Source: Gammaproteobacteria bacterium (GTDB lineage: Bacteria; Pseudomonadota; Gammaproteobacteria; Eutrophobiales; Eutrophobiaceae). Taken from it: a DNA stretch of 64,000 bases. Location: contig WLWS01000003.1 of assembly GCA_012103475.1 (NCBI GenBank), positions 1-64,000 of the forward strand, given 5' to 3'. The notes under the pieces were generated by a model that saw only the letters and a program-made list of their open reading frames with translations, was not told the DNA's origin and did no database searches. Made by a program: the position numbers and the translations under genes. Shown here one piece after another: positions 54,806-64,000 of this stretch. Position 1 is the first letter of the stretch. Each line of letters opens with the position of its first letter.

Positions 54806-55281
54806 ACGAGAAAATTGACGATCGCAATTTTGCGGTTACTACAGTAGATAATCTGGTTAACTGGGCAAGAACCGGCTCAATGTGGCCAATGACTTTCGGC
54901 CTGGCCTGTTGTGCTGTTGAAATGATGCATGCTGGTGCTGCACGTTACGATTTGGATCGATTCGGAGTTATTTTTCGCCCAAGCCCAAGACAGTCTGACG
55001 TGATGATTGTAGCAGGCACACTGGTTAATAAGATGGCACCAGCCCTACGTAAGGTCTATGACCAGATGTCCGAGCCACGCTGGGTAATATCAATGGGATC
55101 CTGCGCCAACGGCGGTGGTTATTACCATTATTCCTATGCAGTAGTGCGTGGTTGTGACCGCATTGTGCCAGTTGATATTTACGTGCCTGGCTGCCCGCCC
55201 ACTGCGGAAGCCCTGTTATTTGGCATCATTCAGCTGCAAAAGAAAATAAAGCGCACCGGCCAGAACACTTTTTCACGTTAA
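54796..55281 (+). CDS. nuoB: NADH-quinone oxidoreductase subunit B
   Basis: 161 residues from the ATG at 54796, overlapping nuoA by 10 bases; an upstream ATG at 54775 adds seven unlikely residues. The N2 cluster ligands are in [12 protein letters not shown] (CC), [10 protein letters not shown] and [10 protein letters not shown]2 passes electrons to quinone. The gene carries the usual [19 protein letters not shown]. Confidence 0.95.
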   Translation: MGVDEKIDDRNFAVTTVDNLVNWARTGSMWPMTFGLACCAVEMMHAGAARYDLDRFGVIFRPSPRQSDVMIVAGTLVNKMAPALRKVYDQMSEPRWVISMGSCANGGGYYHYSYAVVRGCDRIVPVDIYVPGCPPTAEALLFGIIQLQKKIKRTGQNTFSR

Positions 55282-55299
55282 TCAGCCTTCTTTATTCGT

Positions 55300-55992
55300 A
55301 TGACCGCCGTAACAGAAAACCTGCTTGATCGACTTCGTCAGAGGTTTGATGGTTATTTAAGTTCGTCAAGAATAGACGTCGGGCAGATTACGCTCGAGTT
55401 TAAGGCCGATAAGCTGCTGGAAATATGTCTTGCTCTACGCGACGAAGACGCTTTTCAATTTACTCAACTATCGGATCTTTGTGGGCTCGATTATCTTACC
55501 TATGGTCAGGCTGACTGGGAAACTCAGGACACCACCAGTACCGGCTTCAGCAGAGGTGTCAGTGCCAGATCTCAGGTTGAGCAGGAACACAGCGGTCCAC
55601 GCTATGCCGTGGTCTATCATTTGCTTTCTATCGTCCACAATCAAAGAATTCGTTTGCGCTGTCTAATTGAAGATGAGCCGCTATTAGTCAGTTCCGTTGC
55701 CGAAATATGGGCCTCCGCTAATTGGTATGAGCGGGAAGCATTCGATCTATTCGGAATTATGTTTGAAGGACACCCGGATCTGCGTCGTATTCTCACCGAT
55801 TATGGTTTTATCGGGCATCCCTTTCGTAAAGACTTTCCTCTCGAAGGCAATGTTGAGGTCCGTTATGACGAGGAGAAAGGCAGGGTGGTCTATCAAGCAG
55901 TCAGTATTCAAAGCAGAGTGCTGGTGCCGCGTGTAATTAGAAACGACAATCGTTATCAGCAGGATGACGAACAAGCTTCAGAAACCGAGTAA
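55300..55992 (+). CDS. nuoC: NADH-quinone oxidoreductase subunit C
   Basis: 230 residues. ERE(A)FDLFGIMFEGHPDLRRILTDYGFIGHPFRKDFPL is the 30-kDa subunit signature. It is separate from nuoD, unlike the fused NuoCD of E. coli. It starts 18 bases after nuoB and ends 20 before nuoD. Confidence 0.95.
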   Translation: MTAVTENLLDRLRQRFDGYLSSSRIDVGQITLEFKADKLLEICLALRDEDAFQFTQLSDLCGLDYLTYGQADWETQDTTSTGFSRGVSARSQVEQEHSGPRYAVVYHLLSIVHNQRIRLRCLIEDEPLLVSSVAEIWASANWYEREAFDLFGIMFEGHPDLRRILTDYGFIGHPFRKDFPLEGNVEVRYDEEKGRVVYQAVSIQSRVLVPRVIRNDNRYQQDDEQASETE

Positions 55993-56012
55993 GTAATTAG
56001 AGACAGGATTCG

Positions 56013-57266
56013 ATGCCAGAAATCAGAAACATGACAATGAATTTCGGTCCGCAGCATCCGGCGGCGCATGGGGTATTACGCCTGGTTCTGGAAATGGACG
56101 GGGAAGTTATTGAACGGGCTGATCCGCACATTGGTTTGTTGCATCGTGGTACTGAGAAACTTGCTGAAAGTAAACCTTATAACCAGAGCATCGGTTACAT
56201 GGATCGACTCGACTACGTTTCCATGATGTGTAACGAACACGCTTATGTAATGGCTATGGAAAAACTGCTCGGAGTGACGCCACCAGTCAGAGCGCAATAT
56301 ATACGAGTGATGTTTGATGAGATTACCCGGGTTTTGAACCATCTGATGTGGCTGGGCACTCATGGTCTTGATATTGGCGCCATGACCATGTTTCTCTACT
56401 GTTTTCGCGAACGCGAAGACCTGATGGATTGCTATGAAGCTGTGTCCGGTACGCGAATGCATGCGACCTATTATCGACCGGGCGGCGTATACAGGGATCT
56501 GCCCAGCTCAATGCCGAACTACCAGACCTCAAAATGGCACGATGAAAAACAGGTAGAAGAATCTAACGAAACCCGCGGTGGCAGTTTGCTGGATTTCATT
56601 GATGCTTTTACTGCCCGTTTTCCCGGCTGTATAGATGAATATGAAACCTTGCTGACTGATAACCGAATCTGGAAACAGCGGACAGTTGGCATTGGTGTCG
56701 TGACACCAGAGCGGGCACTTCAAATTGGTTTTACCGGGCCCATGTTACGTGGCTCCGGAGTCGAATGGGATCTGCGTAAAAAACAGCCTTACGAAGTTTA
56801 TAGTGAACTGGATTTCGATATACCGGTTGGAGTAAATGGAGATTGTTATGATCGCTATCTTGTTCGCGTTGAAGAAATGCGTCAGTCGAATCGGATTATC
56901 AAGCAGTGTGTTGACTGGCTGAAGGCGAACCCCGGTCCGGTTATTCTCGATGATCATAAGCTGGTGCCACCGCGTCGTGAAGAAATGAAGGACGACATGG
57001 AATCTCTGATTCATCACTTTAAGCTGTTTACCGAAGGTTTTTGCATACCCGAAGGAGAAATTTACAGCGTGGTTGAACATCCTAAAGGAGAGTTTGGAAT
57101 CTATCTCGTTTCGGATGGCGCAAATAAGCCATATCGGCTTAAGGTAAGAGCGCCAGGTTTTGCTCATCTGTCGGCAATGAATGAAATGGTGCAGGGTCAC
57201 ATGCTGGCCGATGTTGTTGCGGTGATAGGTACGCAGGATATCGTATTTGGAGAAATCGACCGATGA
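56013..57266 (+). CDS. nuoD: NADH-quinone oxidoreductase subunit D
   Basis: 417 residues, the 49-kDa subunit. [27 protein letters not shown] and the closing [18 protein letters not shown] are present. With NuoB it forms the quinone site. Length is typical of stand-alone NuoD. Confidence 0.96.
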   Translation: MPEIRNMTMNFGPQHPAAHGVLRLVLEMDGEVIERADPHIGLLHRGTEKLAESKPYNQSIGYMDRLDYVSMMCNEHAYVMAMEKLLGVTPPVRAQYIRVMFDEITRVLNHLMWLGTHGLDIGAMTMFLYCFREREDLMDCYEAVSGTRMHATYYRPGGVYRDLPSSMPNYQTSKWHDEKQVEESNETRGGSLLDFIDAFTARFPGCIDEYETLLTDNRIWKQRTVGIGVVTPERALQIGFTGPMLRGSGVEWDLRKKQPYEVYSELDFDIPVGVNGDCYDRYLVRVEEMRQSNRIIKQCVDWLKANPGPVILDDHKLVPPRREEMKDDMESLIHHFKLFTEGFCIPEGEIYSVVEHPKGEFGIYLVSDGANKPYRLKVRAPGFAHLSAMNEMVQGHMLADVVAVIGTQDIVFGEIDR

Positions 57267-57323
57267 GATATCTTTTGAATACATCGCTTCGTTTAACAGT
57301 CACTATTCGATAGTAAAGTTCTT

Positions 57324-57821
57324 ATGACAAAAAGCACAAAACCTCTTTTATCCGGGCATGCGAGAGAAGAAATTGATCACTGGGTAGCGAAGTATCCGGA
57401 AGATCAGAAGCAGTCGGCTGTGCTCGGTGCCTTGCGAGAAGTACAGCATGAAAATGGCGGTTACCTGACCACAGAACTGATGGACGCGGTAGCAGATTAT
57501 CTTGATATGGCGCCTATCGCTGTTTATGAAGTAGCGTCGTTTTATTCCATGTTTGAAACCAAACCGGTTGGACGGCATAGCATTTCAGTGTGCACGAATA
57601 TTTCCTGCATGTTACGTGGTAGTGATGACATCGTCAGACACATTGAAAAAAAGCTGGATATTCGTATCGGTGAAACCACAGGTGACAAGCGTTATTATTT
57701 AAAAGAAGAAGAAGAGTGTCTCGCCGCCTGTTGTGGCGCGCCAATGATGATGGTTGATCATATTTATTACGAAAATCTGACTCCTGAAAAAGTCGATGAC
57801 ATTCTGGATGGACTTGAATGA
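57324..57821 (+). CDS. nuoE: NADH-quinone oxidoreductase subunit E
   Basis: 165 residues, the 24-kDa subunit. Cluster N1a ligands are CTNISC (C-x4-C) and CLAACC (C-x3-C). The last four bases overlap nuoF as ATGA. Confidence 0.94.
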   Translation: MTKSTKPLLSGHAREEIDHWVAKYPEDQKQSAVLGALREVQHENGGYLTTELMDAVADYLDMAPIAVYEVASFYSMFETKPVGRHSISVCTNISCMLRGSDDIVRHIEKKLDIRIGETTGDKRYYLKEEEECLAACCGAPMMMVDHIYYENLTPEKVDDILDGLE

Positions 57822-59128
57822 TGAATGATAGCAAGTTAAATCAAACCTGTTATGCCACGCTGCAGTTCGAACAACCCTGGCAGCTTGAGAACTATTACAA
57901 AGTCGGTGGTTATGAAGCCTGGAAAAAGATTATTCGGGAAAAAATCACACCTGCTCAGGTGATTGACGAAATGAAGACATCGGGTTTACGTGGCCGGGGC
58001 GGAGCGGGTTTTCCAACAGGTCTTAAATGGAGTTTTATGTCGCCGGATGTTCCGGGACAAAAGTATGTGGTCTGTAATTCTGATGAAAGTGAACCGGGTA
58101 CTTGTAAAGATCGCGATATTCTTCGTTTTAATCCCCATTCACTGGTAGAAGGTATGGCTATTGCCTGCTACGCAATGGGGGCGACGGTCGGTTATAACTA
58201 TATTCGCGGCGAATTTATGGATGAGCCTTTTAGTCGTTTTGAAAACGCATTGAAAGAAGCCTATGCAGAAGGCTATCTGGGCAAGGGAGTGATGGGATCT
58301 GATGTCGATGTCGATATTTACGCCTCATTAGGTGCCGGTGCTTACATATGTGGAGAGGAAACCGCTTTGCTGGAATCTCTCGAAGGCAAGAAAGGCCAGC
58401 CTAGATTCAAACCACCATTTCCGGCAAATTTTGGTCTCTATGGCCGGCCGACGACAATAAATAATACTGAGTCATACGCTTCAGCTCCCAGCATTTTACA
58501 CAAAGGAGCACAATGGTTTAAAGATATGGGGGTTGAAAATAGCGGAGGGACAAAATGTTTTTCCGTGAGCGGTCACGTCAACAAGCCGGGGAATTTTGAA
58601 GTGCCGATGGGCATGCCTTTTAGTGAATTACTTGAACTTGCCGGAGGCATTCGTGATGGTCACCGGCTCAAAGCCGTGATCCCCGGTGGATCGTCTGTGC
58701 CGGTATTGCCGGGTGAGCTGATGATGGAAGCCAATATGGATTATGACTCGATTCAAAAAGCAGGCTCCATGCTCGGTTCCGGCGCTGTTGTGGTGATGGA
58801 TGAGACAACCTGCATGGTGCGCATGTTGCAGCGAATTTCCCGTTTTTACTTTTCAGAATCCTGTGGTCAGTGCACGCCCTGTCGTGAAGGCACCGGCTGG
58901 ATGTACAGAGTTATAACAAGAATTATGGATGGTAAAGGCACAGCCGAAGACATGGACAGATTGGTTGATGTGGCTAATAAAATTGAAGGAAGAACTATAT
59001 GCGCATTAGGTGATGCCGCAGCCTGGCCGGTACAAAGTTTTATTAAACATTACCGGCATGAATTTGAATACATGGTAGAGAACAATGGCCGTAGCATTGT
59101 AGACAGTCCTGAATATAAAGCAGCGTAG
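57818..59128 (+). CDS. nuoF: NADH-quinone oxidoreductase subunit F
   Basis: 436 residues, the NADH-binding subunit. [16 protein letters not shown] binds [24 protein letters not shown] binds FMN and [13 protein letters not shown] holds the N3 cluster. The C-terminus has the remaining N3 cysteine (RTICALGD). Confidence 0.96.
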   Translation: MMNDSKLNQTCYATLQFEQPWQLENYYKVGGYEAWKKIIREKITPAQVIDEMKTSGLRGRGGAGFPTGLKWSFMSPDVPGQKYVVCNSDESEPGTCKDRDILRFNPHSLVEGMAIACYAMGATVGYNYIRGEFMDEPFSRFENALKEAYAEGYLGKGVMGSDVDVDIYASLGAGAYICGEETALLESLEGKKGQPRFKPPFPANFGLYGRPTTINNTESYASAPSILHKGAQWFKDMGVENSGGTKCFSVSGHVNKPGNFEVPMGMPFSELLELAGGIRDGHRLKAVIPGGSSVPVLPGELMMEANMDYDSIQKAGSMLGSGAVVVMDETTCMVRMLQRISRFYFSESCGQCTPCREGTGWMYRVITRIMDGKGTAEDMDRLVDVANKIEGRTICALGDAAAWPVQSFIKHYRHEFEYMVENNGRSIVDSPEYKAA

Positions 59129-59144
59129 TACGTAAATAAATGAG

Positions 59145-61520
59145 ATGAGTGACGATACACTGACAATTGAAGTAGACGGTAAATCAGTTGAAGCCCGCAA
59201 GGGTCAGATGCTGATTGAAGTTACTGATGCTATTGGCACCTATGTGCCCAGATTCTGTTATCACAATAAGTTGTCGGTGGCGGCGAACTGTCGCATGTGC
59301 CTCGTCGAAGTAGAGAAAGCACCTAAACCTTTGCCAGCCTGTGCCACTCCGGTTATGGATGGCATGAAAGTGTTTACTCAGTCAAATTACGCAAGAGAAG
59401 CACAGAAATCAGTAATGGAGTTTTTACTGATTAATCATCCTCTGGACTGTCCCATCTGCGATCAGGGTGGCGAATGTGAATTGCAGGATCTTGCTATGGG
59501 CTATGGCAACGATGTGTCCCGCTATCAGGAAAAGAAGCGTGTTGTAAAAGACAAGAACATCGGCCCACTGGTACAAACAGAAATGACCCGTTGTATTCAC
59601 TGCACTCGCTGCGTTCGCTTTGGCGAAGAGATTGCCGGTATTCAGGAACTTGGCTCATGCGGTCGTGGCGAAAATATGGAAATCGGCACTTATGTTGAGA
59701 AGAGCATGAGTTCGGAAATGTCAGGTAATATTATTGATCTTTGCCCCGTTGGTGCTCTTACGTCCAAGCCATTCCGGTTTTCGGCACGCACCTGGGAAAT
59801 GAAACAGTTGCCCGGTATTGCTGCCCATGATGCAGTTGGTTCAAATCTCGACTTTCACGTCAGACGTAACGAAGTGAAACGCGTTGCACCTGCGGAGAAT
59901 GAAGATATCAACGAAGTATGGTTATCAGACAGAGATCGATTCAGTTACGAAGGGCTCTATAGCGAAGAGCGTTTAACGCAGCCGATGCTGAAAACGGATG
60001 GTGAGTGGCAGGAAGTAGACTGGGAAACCGCTTTGTATGCTGCAAGAGACAGACTTAAGTCCGCCATTGACAATAAGGGTGCAGCGCAGACAGGAACTTT
60101 ACTATCAGCAAATTCAAGCACTGAAGAAATATATCTGTTGCAAAAATTGCTGCGTGAATCCGCCTGTCAAAATATCGATCATAGACTGGGTCAAATCGAT
60201 TTTTCTGAGCAGGACAGGGCGCCGGTTTTTCCTGGCTTAGGGCAATCAATTGCAGACCTCGAAAATCTGGATGCGGCATTAATCATAGGAGGCAACCTGC
60301 GCAAGGAACAACCTATTCTAAATCATCGTCTGCGCAAAGCCAGTCTCAACGGCGCCGCTGTAATGCAGTTAAATAGTGTTGCTTACGAATTCAATTATGC
60401 ACTGGATAAAGAAATAATTGTTTCCAGTCTGGATCTGGCCAGAAACCTTGCCGGCGTCTTGAAGGTGATTGGAGAGGCAGCTGATTTTAGTACTGAACTC
60501 AAAGATTTTCTCGCCAATGTCGAGCTTAACGAAGATCATCGGCATGTTGCAGCCAGACTGAAAGAGGCGGATTCTGCCTCAATTTTACTTGGCACACTCT
60601 GTGAGAGTTACGAAGACTATTACACAATATATGCGCTGGCGGAATTGCTTGCAGAACACACAGGTGCATGTCTGTCTGCTGCCGGCAGCAGTGCGAACGC
60701 TGCCGGGGCCTGGCTGGCAGGTGGTGTGCCGCATCGCGGGCCGGGTGGAGCTGAAATAGCCGACTCTGGTAAACACGCAGCTGAAATGATCAATGAAGGT
60801 CTTGCCTGTTATCTGCTTTATCAAACCGAACCGGAACTCGACTGTCGTGACAGCACGGCAGCATTAAAGGCGCTTAATGCTGCAGAAAGCGTCATTGTCT
60901 GTAGCTCATTTCAGTCACAAAGTATGCTGGAATACGCTGATGTCCTGTTACCGATAGCGCTTTTCGCCGAAAACGAAGGTAGCTACGTTAATGCGGAGGG
61001 TAAGCAACAAAATTTCAAGCCTGCCGTCACTCCTGCAGGTGAAGCGCGCCCGGGTTGGAAAGTACTGCGAGTACTGGCAAATATGCTCGGGCTGGATGGC
61101 TTTCAATATGAAAACATTGACCAGCTTAGAGCTGAGGCACTGACAACAATCGGTGACATTAAAAAAGGCAAGAGCATGGTGCCCTTGCTTTCTGCGCCCT
61201 TGAATCAGACAAATGTTGGAATTCAACGTATCAGCGATACGCCCATGAATTCATCCGATAGTCTTGTACGTCATGCGAAATCCTTACAGGAAACGACAGA
61301 TGTAGGTGATGGTGCTGTCCATATCAATAGTAAGCTGGCTGAGCAACTTGGTTTACTCGAATCTGAAAAGGTACGTGCCGAGCAGAACGAGAATAGTCTG
61401 ACGCTGCCGCTTGTTCTGGACGACAAAGTGGCTGATGGTTGCGCCTTGATTCACGCCAGACAAACCGAAACGGCAGCGCTGGGTGCCTGGTTTTCTGATA
61501 TAAAACTAGGGAAGACCTGA
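59145..61520 (+). CDS. nuoG: NADH-quinone oxidoreductase subunit G
   Basis: 791 residues. The 2Fe-2S ligands are in [19 protein letters not shown], then N5 and N4 ligands in [15 protein letters not shown] and [10 protein letters not shown]. After [15 protein letters not shown] no further Cys set exists, so the N7 cluster found in E. coli and Thermus NuoG is missing. The molybdopterin-type domain fills the rest. It is one of the longest genes of the operon. Confidence 0.94.
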   Translation: MSDDTLTIEVDGKSVEARKGQMLIEVTDAIGTYVPRFCYHNKLSVAANCRMCLVEVEKAPKPLPACATPVMDGMKVFTQSNYAREAQKSVMEFLLINHPLDCPICDQGGECELQDLAMGYGNDVSRYQEKKRVVKDKNIGPLVQTEMTRCIHCTRCVRFGEEIAGIQELGSCGRGENMEIGTYVEKSMSSEMSGNIIDLCPVGALTSKPFRFSARTWEMKQLPGIAAHDAVGSNLDFHVRRNEVKRVAPAENEDINEVWLSDRDRFSYEGLYSEERLTQPMLKTDGEWQEVDWETALYAARDRLKSAIDNKGAAQTGTLLSANSSTEEIYLLQKLLRESACQNIDHRLGQIDFSEQDRAPVFPGLGQSIADLENLDAALIIGGNLRKEQPILNHRLRKASLNGAAVMQLNSVAYEFNYALDKEIIVSSLDLARNLAGVLKVIGEAADFSTELKDFLANVELNEDHRHVAARLKEADSASILLGTLCESYEDYYTIYALAELLAEHTGACLSAAGSSANAAGAWLAGGVPHRGPGGAEIADSGKHAAEMINEGLACYLLYQTEPELDCRDSTAALKALNAAESVIVCSSFQSQSMLEYADVLLPIALFAENEGSYVNAEGKQQNFKPAVTPAGEARPGWKVLRVLANMLGLDGFQYENIDQLRAEALTTIGDIKKGKSMVPLLSAPLNQTNVGIQRISDTPMNSSDSLVRHAKSLQETTDVGDGAVHINSKLAEQLGLLESEKVRAEQNENSLTLPLVLDDKVADGCALIHARQTETAALGAWFSDIKLGKT

Positions 61521-61522
61521 TT

Positions 61523-62623
61523 TTGATTGAATCGATTTACGAGATGATCAGAAGCTATTTGTTGCAACCTGCGGCACATTTCCTGGTGCCCGCAACATTC
61601 GAGTCAGAGGCGCTCTACACACTTGAAGTGCTGGTTAAGATTGCCGCTATTTTAATACCAGTGCTGGTTGTTGTGGCCTATATTACCTATGCAGAGCGTA
61701 AGGTTATTGGTTTTATTCAGGGCAGAATCGGTCCCAACAGAGTGGGTTTTTTCGGCTTCAGTCTATGGGGGCTGGGACAACCGATAGCGGATGCGGTAAA
61801 ACTCATTTTTAAGGAAATTATTGTGCCTTCCGGGGCGAACAAGTTTCTGTTTGTCATTGCACCAATTTTGTCACTGGCGCCTTCACTCGCCGCATGGGCG
61901 GTGATACCGTTTTCTGAGAATCTGGTGCTTGCTGATATCAACGCTGGTTTGTTATATATCCTCGCACTGACTTCACTGGCGGTTTACGGGGTAATCATTG
62001 CTGGTTGGGCATCCAATTCGAAGTACGCCTTCCTTGGAGCGATGCGTTCTGCAGCTCAAATCGTAGCGTATGAGATTGCTATGGGCTTTGCTCTTGTCGG
62101 TGTGTTGATAGCCGCCGGCAGTTTAAATCTGGGTAATATAGTCATGGCACAGGATGGCAGTATTTTTCACTGGTTCTGGTTACCGCTGTTTCCACTGTTT
62201 CTGGTGTATTTTATCTCGGGTGTGGCGGAGACCAATCGGGCACCTTTTGATGTAGCGGAAGGTGAATCCGAAATCGTTGCCGGATTCCATGTTGAATATG
62301 GCGGTATGGCCTTTTCGATTTTCTTCATGGCTGAATATGCCAATATGATTATGATCGCCGTATTAACGTCGATTATGTTTTGTGGAGGCTGGCTGTCACC
62401 GTTTCAGGGGATTCCGCTTATCGGTGAACCGAGCTTATTCTGGCTTTTGCTTAAAATATCGTTTTTCATGTTTTTGTTTCTCTGGTTCAGGGCAACCTTT
62501 CCCCGTTATCGCTACGATCAGATAATGCGTCTGGGCTGGAAAGTATTCATACCTATAACTATCGTCTGGCTGGTTGTCGCAGCGGTACTTGTGGTTGCTG
62601 ATGTACCACCCTGGTTTAACTAA
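61523..62623 (+). CDS. nuoH: NADH-quinone oxidoreductase subunit H
   Basis: 366 residues, eight membrane segments. [22 protein letters not shown] and [17 protein letters not shown] are the ND1 signatures. It frames the quinone channel. Start is TTG at 61523, 2 bases after nuoG; ATG at 61544 is an alternative. Confidence 0.94.
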   Translation: MIESIYEMIRSYLLQPAAHFLVPATFESEALYTLEVLVKIAAILIPVLVVVAYITYAERKVIGFIQGRIGPNRVGFFGFSLWGLGQPIADAVKLIFKEIIVPSGANKFLFVIAPILSLAPSLAAWAVIPFSENLVLADINAGLLYILALTSLAVYGVIIAGWASNSKYAFLGAMRSAAQIVAYEIAMGFALVGVLIAAGSLNLGNIVMAQDGSIFHWFWLPLFPLFLVYFISGVAETNRAPFDVAEGESEIVAGFHVEYGGMAFSIFFMAEYANMIMIAVLTSIMFCGGWLSPFQGIPLIGEPSLFWLLLKISFFMFLFLWFRATFPRYRYDQIMRLGWKVFIPITIVWLVVAAVLVVADVPPWFN

Positions 62624-62653
62624 GAAGAGATAAGGGCATTACAGAGTAGAGTT

Positions 62654-63145
62654 ATGATTGAAACCACGAAACAATACTTGCAAAGTCTCATGTTATGGGA
62701 ATTGTTAAAAGGACTGCAATTGACCGGACGCTACCTTTTTAAGCGCAAAATTACGGTGCAATATCCTGAAGAGAAGACGCCACAATCTGCTCGTTTCAGG
62801 GGCCTGCATGCTTTGCGTCGTTATCCGAATGGAGAAGAAAGGTGTATCGCCTGCAAACTCTGCGAGGCGGTTTGTCCCGCGCTGGCAATCACAATTGACT
62901 CTGAGCAAAGAGAGGACGGTACGCGCAGGACGACACGTTACGACATAGATTTATCCAAGTGTATTTTTTGTGGTTTCTGCGAAGAATCCTGCCCGGTTGA
63001 TTCCATAGTTGAAACTCGGATTTTTGAATATCACGGAGAAAAGCGCAGTGACTTGTTGATGGATAAGCAAAGATTGCTTGAAGTTGGTGATATGGCTGAG
63101 GCGCAAATAGCAGAAGATCGCGCTAGTGACGCGATGTTCAGATAG
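62654..63145 (+). CDS. nuoI: NADH-quinone oxidoreductase subunit I
   Basis: 163 residues, the TYKY subunit. Two 4Fe-4S motifs, [16 protein letters not shown] and [16 protein letters not shown], carry N6a and N6b. N-terminal amphipathic part before them contacts the membrane. Confidence 0.96.
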   Translation: MIETTKQYLQSLMLWELLKGLQLTGRYLFKRKITVQYPEEKTPQSARFRGLHALRRYPNGEERCIACKLCEAVCPALAITIDSEQREDGTRRTTRYDIDLSKCIFCGFCEESCPVDSIVETRIFEYHGEKRSDLLMDKQRLLEVGDMAEAQIAEDRASDAMFR

Positions 63146-63174
63146 TTACTGATGAATGTAAAAAGACCAATTCA

Positions 63175-63771
63175 ATGTTTGAACAAATAGTATTTTACAG
63201 TTTCGCGGCAATGCTGGTTTTTTCCGCCAGCATGGTGGTGTCTATGCGCAATCCTGTGCATGCTGCACTGTTTCTGATTCTGGCATTTTTCACCAGCGCG
63301 GCATTGTGGCTGCTATTGCAAGCAGAATTTCTGGCTATCGTTCTGGTGCTGGTCTATGTCGGAGCGGTGATGGTGTTGTTTTTGTTCGTTGTTATGATGC
63401 TGGATATTAATGTCACAGTAATTAGAGAGGGCTTTGCCCGGCATTTGCCAGTGGGAATAGGTGTTGCAATTATGATGTTGCTCTCAATGGGATTGATAGT
63501 TGGTTCCAAACAATTTCAGCTTGTGCAACCGGAAGACCTCAACAAATTCGATCCGCAATTTAGCAACACACAGGAATTAGGTCTAGCCTTATACACGGAT
63601 TATCTCTATCCCTTTGAAATTGCCGGTGCCATATTACTGGTAGCCATAATCGCTGCAATTTCATTAACCATGCGCAAGCCGCGCACGCACAAAACCCCGA
63701 AACCCGAGAAGCAGGTATCTGTCAGGAGTCAGGATCGGGTCCGCATTGTAAAAATGGAGTCTGAGAAATAA
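63175..63771 (+). CDS. nuoJ: NADH-quinone oxidoreductase subunit J
   Basis: 198 residues, five membrane segments. [52 protein letters not shown] is ND6-like over positions 26-78, with the pi-bulge YVGAVMVL. The stop TAA shares one base with the nuoK start. Confidence 0.95.
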   Translation: MFEQIVFYSFAAMLVFSASMVVSMRNPVHAALFLILAFFTSAALWLLLQAEFLAIVLVLVYVGAVMVLFLFVVMMLDINVTVIREGFARHLPVGIGVAIMMLLSMGLIVGSKQFQLVQPEDLNKFDPQFSNTQELGLALYTDYLYPFEIAGAILLVAIIAAISLTMRKPRTHKTPKPEKQVSVRSQDRVRIVKMESEK

Positions 63772-64000
63772 TGCTGGTTTTATCAGAATTTCTTACGCTT
63801 GGCGCCATACTGTTTTGCATCAGTGTTGCAGGTATTTTTATCAATCGGAAAAATGTGATTATTCTGCTTATGTGTATTGAGTTGATGCTACTTTCAGTCA
63901 ATATGAACTTTATTTCTTTTTCACATTTTCTGGGCGATATTGGTGGTCAGGTATTCGTGTTTTTTATACTGACAGTAGCGGCGGCAGAGGCAGCAATCGG
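63771..64000 (+). CDS. nuoK: NADH-quinone oxidoreductase subunit K, truncated by the window edge
   Basis: The first 76 codons of nuoK. Three membrane segments begin; the conserved proton-path glutamates are in MCIELML and AAAEAAI. The window ends inside the gene, so nuoL-N are expected beyond it. Confidence 0.93.
   Translation, partial: MLVLSEFLTLGAILFCISVAGIFINRKNVIILLMCIELMLLSVNMNFISFSHFLGDIGGQVFVFFILTVAAAEAAI

Overview
The window is chromosomal DNA from a gammaproteobacterium with moderate, slightly AT-leaning composition. The evidence is an E. coli-like 23S/5S tail, RpoZ, SpoT, BirA fused to its repressor domain, CysB, TesB, ETF-ubiquinone oxidoreductase and an 11-gene-plus nuo operon with nuoC and nuoD unfused. 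The separate nuoC/nuoD, the DUF3450-TtpC-ExbB-ExbD-TonB-TPR operon and the L,D-transpeptidase with a Cds6-like tail point to a free-living, respiring, probably marine or aquatic lineage rather than an enteric. I cannot name a genus. No phage, insertion sequence, integron, CRISPR array or tRNA was recognised.

Layout. 1-782: end of an rRNA operon (23S 3' part, 5S) with two nearly identical intrinsic terminators, the second carried on a duplicated 54-bp piece of the 5S tail. 799-4041 (minus): DbpA RNA helicase, a NYN-domain protein, a secreted amidohydrolase. 4210-6224 (plus): ketopantoate-reductase-like and HpnA-like NAD(P) enzymes. 6237-14702 (minus): MetY-type sulfhydrylase, alpha/beta hydrolase, SDR, a frameshifted TMTC-like multi-spanning TPR protein, a GT39-like glycosyltransferase and a B12-binding-type radical SAM enzyme, all in one direction. 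15342-20559 (plus): TonB energisation operon of the Vibrio TonB2/TtpC type. 20677-24319: ETF-QO, then TesB and a metallo-beta-lactamase-fold protein in the opposite direction. 24590-28503: DUF465 protein with terminator, CysB, a CxxC thioredoxin-fold protein, a frameshifted FHA protein and a lipoprotein metallopeptidase. 28554-36470 (plus): sulfurtransferase, VWA-FHA membrane protein, birA-coaX-SPOR overlapping genes, a TPR protein and an L,D-transpeptidase sharing a C-terminal domain. 36449-44993 (minus): M14 peptidase, ubiA, recG, ridA, spoT, rpoZ, gmk, yicC. 45216-51984 (plus): rph, rdgB, an RND efflux pair, hemW. 52132-53656: frameshifted Ser/Thr kinase; 53693: nitroreductase. 54449-end: nuoA to nuoK, cut by the window edge.

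How genes work together. Most of the window is housekeeping: ppGpp/nucleotide control (spoT-rpoZ-gmk-yicC, rph-rdgB), cofactor synthesis (birA, coaX, ubiA, hemW), respiration (ETF-QO, Complex I) and envelope work (SPOR, L,D-transpeptidase, M14 peptidase, TonB system, RND pump). The less ordinary theme is a possible phosphothreonine network: a Ser/Thr kinase, a VWA-TM-FHA protein and a cytosolic FHA protein, at three loci, share short acidic motifs of the form D/E-x-T-hydrophobic-hydrophobic. Three genes (TMTC-like, FHA, kinase) are each broken by what looks like one single-base indel; two of the three are in that possible network. This may reflect sequence errors rather than biology.
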